A stretch of 8,427 nucleotides of DNA, taken from positions 1-8,427 of the forward strand of contig CAZKZZ010000165.1 of NCBI GenBank assembly GCA_964557375.1. The letters run 5' to 3'. The translations under genes and the position numbers were made by a program. This DNA is from CAZKZZ01 sp964557375 (GTDB lineage Bacteria; Spirochaetota; Spirochaetia; SPDA01; CAZJBZ01). The notes under the pieces are model-generated. The model was not told where the DNA came from, made no database searches, and saw only the letters and a list, made by a program, of their open reading frames with translations. Within the stretch, counting starts at the first letter, position 1; each line of letters opens with the position of its first letter. Shown here piece by piece: positions 5,422 to 8,427 of this stretch.

Positions 5422-6402
5422 TTACTTTTCAAACGGCCTGTACTTGCTCCGGATCTCCTCCTTGGGGTATCGCTCGATCTCGTTTTGGCCGCGGGTTAAC
5501 ACGGCCGAAATGCAGGTGTCGTTATATCTGCTGCCCGGGTACACCTCTTGTATAGTAAGCTCTACACCGGAGACAGGGGCGGGAAGCGCAATTTCATGGA
5601 AGACGACCCGATCCGGAAGGACGACTTCGATCTCGAATGCGGCGGCAGGATCTATCGACCGGACGGCAAGCCGTTTGACCCGGTTGTTGGCTTTGTAGAG
5701 ACGGGGCCTCCCCGGGTCGACGAACCCGTTTAAGATGACCAAAGCGTCGGAACGGCCGGGGGTGATCTTACCGGAAGCGGCGCGGCCGGCGGTAACATCA
5801 ACAGTCAGGGTGGTCCCGGTGCCGTCACCGGGTGCTCCTTCCACCCAGGGGAGGGACTCATGGTCGTAGAGAAACCCCTTCTCTTCGGAGCCGAAAAAGA
5901 GCACATGGAGGCGGTCGGCGGTGTATTCTATTGTCCGCCCTCCGATGGTTTCGGTGAAATAATTGGGTGCAGTGGTGAGAGCGCCGCTGCCGAAGAACTT
6001 TAACGCACCGAGGCGGTTTTTCCGATCCGGGTCGATGCGGCTTCTCAGCTCGAGATCGGGGCGGTACATCGAATATGCGGGATCGTCTAAGTTGTGGATG
6101 ATTATGTGGTTACCTCCATAGATTATCAACTGTTCTTCGCCGAATGCCTCGAAGTATCCGTATCCGTTATCGCGGAACCGGATGTCCTCTTCCCGGACCA
6201 CATCGTAGAGCCCGGAGCCCCATCGGAAAAAAAGCGCTTCTCCGTCCCCCGCGGCTACTCCCGTCGCTTCAACCCCGGTGCCGAACCCCGAATGGGCATA
6301 AGGACGGGTGAAAAGCCCATCCTGGGCCGATACTGTTCCTGTGGATACTAATACTGCTAAAACCACCAGATACCACCTCGATTTCTTTACAATGATGTTC
6401 AT
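5422..6402 (-). CDS. Exported protein with C-terminal discoidin-like (NADase-type glycan-binding) domain
   Basis: This 326-residue protein starts with a classical signal peptide: basic KKSR (6-9), a hydrophobic core (about 11-20) and a VSA cleavage site before Q27, with no lipobox cysteine. The middle (about 27-215) is rich in Gly, Tyr and charged residues and is not recognised. The C-terminal part (about 217-310) carries the pattern NGFVDPGRPRLYKANNRVKR (225-244), a VLPDRVVF strand (261-268) and VYPGSRYNDTCIS (287-299). This fits the discoidin-like domain annotated in databases as NADase-type glycan-binding, often found in spirochaete exported proteins. Only one Cys (C297) remains after cleavage, so no intramolecular disulfide is possible. 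The ATG at 6402 is chosen because AAGGAGGT lies three bases upstream; a TTG ten codons earlier would include that site. The gene follows the very large gene by 23 bases and is surely co-transcribed. It may be a partner or a protector of that protein. Confidence 0.75.
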   Translation of the reverse strand: MNIIVKKSRWYLVVLAVLVSTGTVSAQDGLFTRPYAHSGFGTGVEATGVAAGDGEALFFRWGSGLYDVVREEDIRFRDNGYGYFEAFGEEQLIIYGGNHIIIHNLDDPAYSMYRPDLELRSRIDPDRKNRLGALKFFGSGALTTAPNYFTETIGGRTIEYTADRLHVLFFGSEEKGFLYDHESLPWVEGAPGDGTGTTLTVDVTAGRAASGKITPGRSDALVILNGFVDPGRPRLYKANNRVKRLAVRSIDPAAAFEIEVVLPDRVVFHEIALPAPVSGVELTIQEVYPGSRYNDTCISAVLTRGQNEIERYPKEEIRSKYRPFEK

Positions 6403-6405
6403 AGT

Positions 6406-6413
6406 ACCTCCTT
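6406..6413 (-). promoter_or_regulatory. Consensus Shine-Dalgarno of the exported-protein gene
   Basis: Read on the minus strand, AAGGAGGT sits three bases before the ATG at 6402. It is the strongest ribosome site in the window and excludes the longer TTG-initiated version of the gene. It suggests strong translation independent of the upstream gene. Confidence 0.8.
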
Positions 6414-6425
6414 CTATCAATACTC

Positions 6426-8427
6426 CTACCAATACCCGTACCAGGAATCCAACGTTGGCTGGTAATCATCAGTTGTTCCGCGGAGGGCAGTCTCGATATC
6501 GTACCCGGTAGGTACTCCCCAATTTTCGAGGACATCGAGAAGTTCATTGTGCTCCTGCTGGGGAGGAATGAAGCATCCGTCCGAGTTCTGCCAGGTACCG
6601 GAGTGCCAGAGCCAACGCCCGCCTCCTATGTCATGATTGAGCCCCTGCCAATCCACACCGTCACCACTGATAGTGGAGGCGTCGTGGAGAACGAAATTAC
6701 CGTCTTCCTCCACACGCATCCCGAAACTGCTGCTGTCGATCGTGTTTCCCTGAATGGTCCCGAAATAGGGATGATTGTAGGGCTGGTTGCGGTCGACCTG
6801 AAAGAGCAGTTCATCATCATCCCCGAAGTATTCCTGTACCCGGTCGAACACATCCACCGTTTGAAGGCCGGAAACAGTGTGGCCCGCAAGTATGGAACCG
6901 GAGAGGTCCTGCTTATAGAAATGTGCCCGGTCGAGTCCCTTATTGTTTTCTGCTGAGGGGAGCGATTTGGTATAAAAGGAGCCGTAGCTTTCTTCATTAC
7001 GGATCACATCCGCGGTAACGGTAAACCGTTCAAAGCTCCCGTCGGGAAGCTGATCTACGGCGAGCTGTCCGGAAAGCATATCGTCAGTGAGAGTAAGTTC
7101 CAGACTGTCCAGGCCGGTCCATGCCCCGCTGCCGGACCGGGCGTCGGGGTCCCAAAAGCTGCCGGAGGATTTGAGAAGCGCCTCTCCTGCAAGCCGCAGT
7201 TTTTCTCCTATGGTCAGGTCGGCGAATGAGAACCCCGGATCGTGGCGGAGCGTGTCCCGGGAGGCACCGAGCACGTCCCGAAGGGTTTGATCATCGTAGA
7301 GAGAAAGGCGGGAGAGGTCACCGCCTAAAAGTTCCCGGGCACGATCCAGCCCCAGGGTGTTGGCAAGGGAAGCGGCCCAGCTGCCGGTCCGGTCTTCGAA
7401 CCGTTCCGTTCCGAAAACAACATCGTCATCATTACTTCCGGCCCCGCGCCGTACGTATTCAACGGTCAGGTCACGGCTTCCGTCGTAGGATAGCAGGTGT
7501 GAACTCTCCCCGGGGCGATGCTCGTCGAAGACGGTCAACTTCCAGTAGTCATCGCGCATATCATATCCCGAAGCGACACGGTCGAGAAACGCAGTTGAGC
7601 CTGCAAGATACGCCTCAACATCCGATGTAAGGGCTGGGTCACCTGCAATAACGTTGCTACCGTAATCTCCGGCAACCTCGAGCGCCATTTCGGTGTGGGC
7701 GAGTACCGCCCGGGCGGTCTCTGCAAACTGGAGATCTGCAGAGCTTACCACCCCGTCGCGCCACGCTTCGTGCTGGAGGGTGATGCCTGCCCGAAGTCTC
7801 GAGGCCTGATCGTCCGCCTGACCGAGGGTGGTAAGATAGGTGAGTAAATCAGGGCCCCTACCAGACCCCGCACCGGCCCCTGTGCCGACCGTCTTTCCGC
7901 GGAAGTCTCCGGGGAAGAAGTCATCGGGCCCGACGCCGGACCCGCTGTCCGACCCCTTGGTCCCGGTAAACCCGACCAGCAGGTGGGAAGACCCTGAGAG
8001 CAGGTCTTCATAGCGGCGGCGGCCTGTCTCGTCCCCGAAAGAGTAGAGGGAGCGCATCATCGTGCCGGTGCTCCGGTGCCCGTCATAATCCTCGGCATAC
8101 CGGACTGTTCCGGCGGCGGTACCGAAGGTATCATAGGCCCCGATACGTACCTGCTCGGTCCACACGTCAAACCCTTCCGCTGCACCTGCAAGTGCACCGA
8201 TCCCCGCATCCACACCTTCACTGCCGAAGCTGAATCCTACTCCATCATCCTCCGAGAGGTCCATCTCGAAGAGGCCCGACCGGGGGAGGGAATCCATCCC
8301 GAAGAGCCCGCCCACATCAGCGATGTTCGCAATGTTTAAGGTAGTACTTCCGGTAAGCCCGTATTCCGCGCCTGCCTCGAGAGCCCCTCCCGCAAAACCG
8401 GTAAACTGTTTGAGTTCACTGCTGTCG
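6426..8427 (-). CDS. C-terminal part of a very large spirochaete-type protein with an L,D-transpeptidase-like end (5' partial)
   Basis: The frame is open to the window edge; 666 residues are visible and the N-terminus is missing, so the GTG at 8315 is not the start. Numbering from the edge, residues 1-75 (with TGFAGGALEAG, TGSTTLNIANIAD and GLFEMDL) resemble the conserved Gly-rich region of giant spirochaete proteins such as TIGR04388-like ones; this is from memory. A Gly/Ser-rich linker (about 154-190) and a helical section (about 192-290) follow. The final 130 residues contain FVLHD (578-582), GGGRWLWH with H608, and NSDGC with C618, then a helix and WGVPTGYDIE. A His about ten residues before S-x-G-C recalls the catalytic His-Cys pair of YkuD/Tlde1/DUF5675-type domains. 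The tail is aromatic (SWYGYW). The downstream gene encodes an exported protein. The gene is real beyond doubt; the catalytic assignment is tentative. Confidence 0.8.
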   Translation of the reverse strand, partial: DSSELKQFTGFAGGALEAGAEYGLTGSTTLNIANIADVGGLFGMDSLPRSGLFEMDLSEDDGVGFSFGSEGVDAGIGALAGAAEGFDVWTEQVRIGAYDTFGTAAGTVRYAEDYDGHRSTGTMMRSLYSFGDETGRRRYEDLLSGSSHLLVGFTGTKGSDSGSGVGPDDFFPGDFRGKTVGTGAGAGSGRGPDLLTYLTTLGQADDQASRLRAGITLQHEAWRDGVVSSADLQFAETARAVLAHTEMALEVAGDYGSNVIAGDPALTSDVEAYLAGSTAFLDRVASGYDMRDDYWKLTVFDEHRPGESSHLLSYDGSRDLTVEYVRRGAGSNDDDVVFGTERFEDRTGSWAASLANTLGLDRARELLGGDLSRLSLYDDQTLRDVLGASRDTLRHDPGFSFADLTIGEKLRLAGEALLKSSGSFWDPDARSGSGAWTGLDSLELTLTDDMLSGQLAVDQLPDGSFERFTVTADVIRNEESYGSFYTKSLPSAENNKGLDRAHFYKQDLSGSILAGHTVSGLQTVDVFDRVQEYFGDDDELLFQVDRNQPYNHPYFGTIQGNTIDSSSFGMRVEEDGNFVLHDASTISGDGVDWQGLNHDIGGGRWLWHSGTWQNSDGCFIPPQQEHNELLDVLENWGVPTGYDIETALRGTTDDYQPTLDSWYGYW

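Noticed and set aside
6403..6432. TTG start giving the exported protein ten more residues
   Set aside because: A consensus Shine-Dalgarno lies inside this stretch, and the signal peptide begins properly at ATG 6402.
6549..6956. Open frame of 135 codons on the + strand inside the giant gene
   Set aside because: It is antisense to a long continuous GC-rich coding frame, has no ribosome site and its product resembles no family; it is a shadow of the minus-strand gene.
7226..7630. Open frame of 134 codons on the + strand with an Arg-rich product
   Set aside because: Arg-rich antisense translation is typical of GC-rich shadows; there is no start signal.

Overview
The window reads as bacterial and probably comes from a spirochaete (Spirochaeta/Sediminispirochaeta/Treponema-like). 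This assignment is an inference. It rests on the very large right-hand protein, with its Gly-rich 'TGFAGGALEAG' and 'TGSTTLNIANIAD' region, and on its secreted neighbour, which ends in a discoidin-like (NADase-type) glycan-binding domain. Both types are familiar from spirochaete genomes. No rRNA, tRNA, CRISPR array or insertion sequence was seen.

Left part (1-2680), sugar/polyol metabolism. An FGGY carbohydrate kinase of xylulokinase type (+, 64-1608) converges on a zinc-dependent medium-chain polyol dehydrogenase of the sorbitol/xylitol class (-, 1631-2677). Together they could oxidise a polyol to a ketose and phosphorylate it. They lie on opposite strands, so they are not one transcript. 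The dehydrogenase has a near-consensus promoter (TTGACT-17-TATAAT on the minus strand). Repeated ATTAATGC boxes sit across its inferred transcription start and look like an operator.

Middle part (2800-5402), accessory genes on the + strand. A ribbon-helix-helix antitoxin (2891-3136) and a PemK/MazF-type endoribonuclease toxin (3133-3456) overlap by four bases. An SGNH/GDSL hydrolase (3475-4101) follows with its ribosome site over the toxin stop, so it may be co-transcribed. An AAA ATPase of the DUF4143-like class (4182-5402) comes next. It is preceded by two copies of a 17-bp repeat that each contain a TTGACA -35 box. The antitoxin and the ATPase both lack a Shine-Dalgarno sequence, and each has its -10 box ending seven bases before the ATG, so both mRNAs are probably leaderless.

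Right part (5422-8427), minus strand and clearly more GC-rich. The 3' end of a very large gene (6426 to beyond the window edge) has a C-terminal segment with a His and Ser-Asp-Gly-Cys arrangement like L,D-transpeptidase (YkuD/Tlde1-like) folds. It is followed 23 bases later by a gene for an exported protein with an Ala-Ser-Val signal-peptidase-type leader and a discoidin-like C-terminal domain (5422-6402). The pair could be a surface enzyme with its partner, or a polymorphic toxin with a periplasmic protector. The second reading is the most interesting hypothesis here and is unproven.

Every stretch without a gene is shorter than 300 bases. The two longest are 2678-2890 (divergent promoters and repeats) and 4102-4181 (repeats and promoter).
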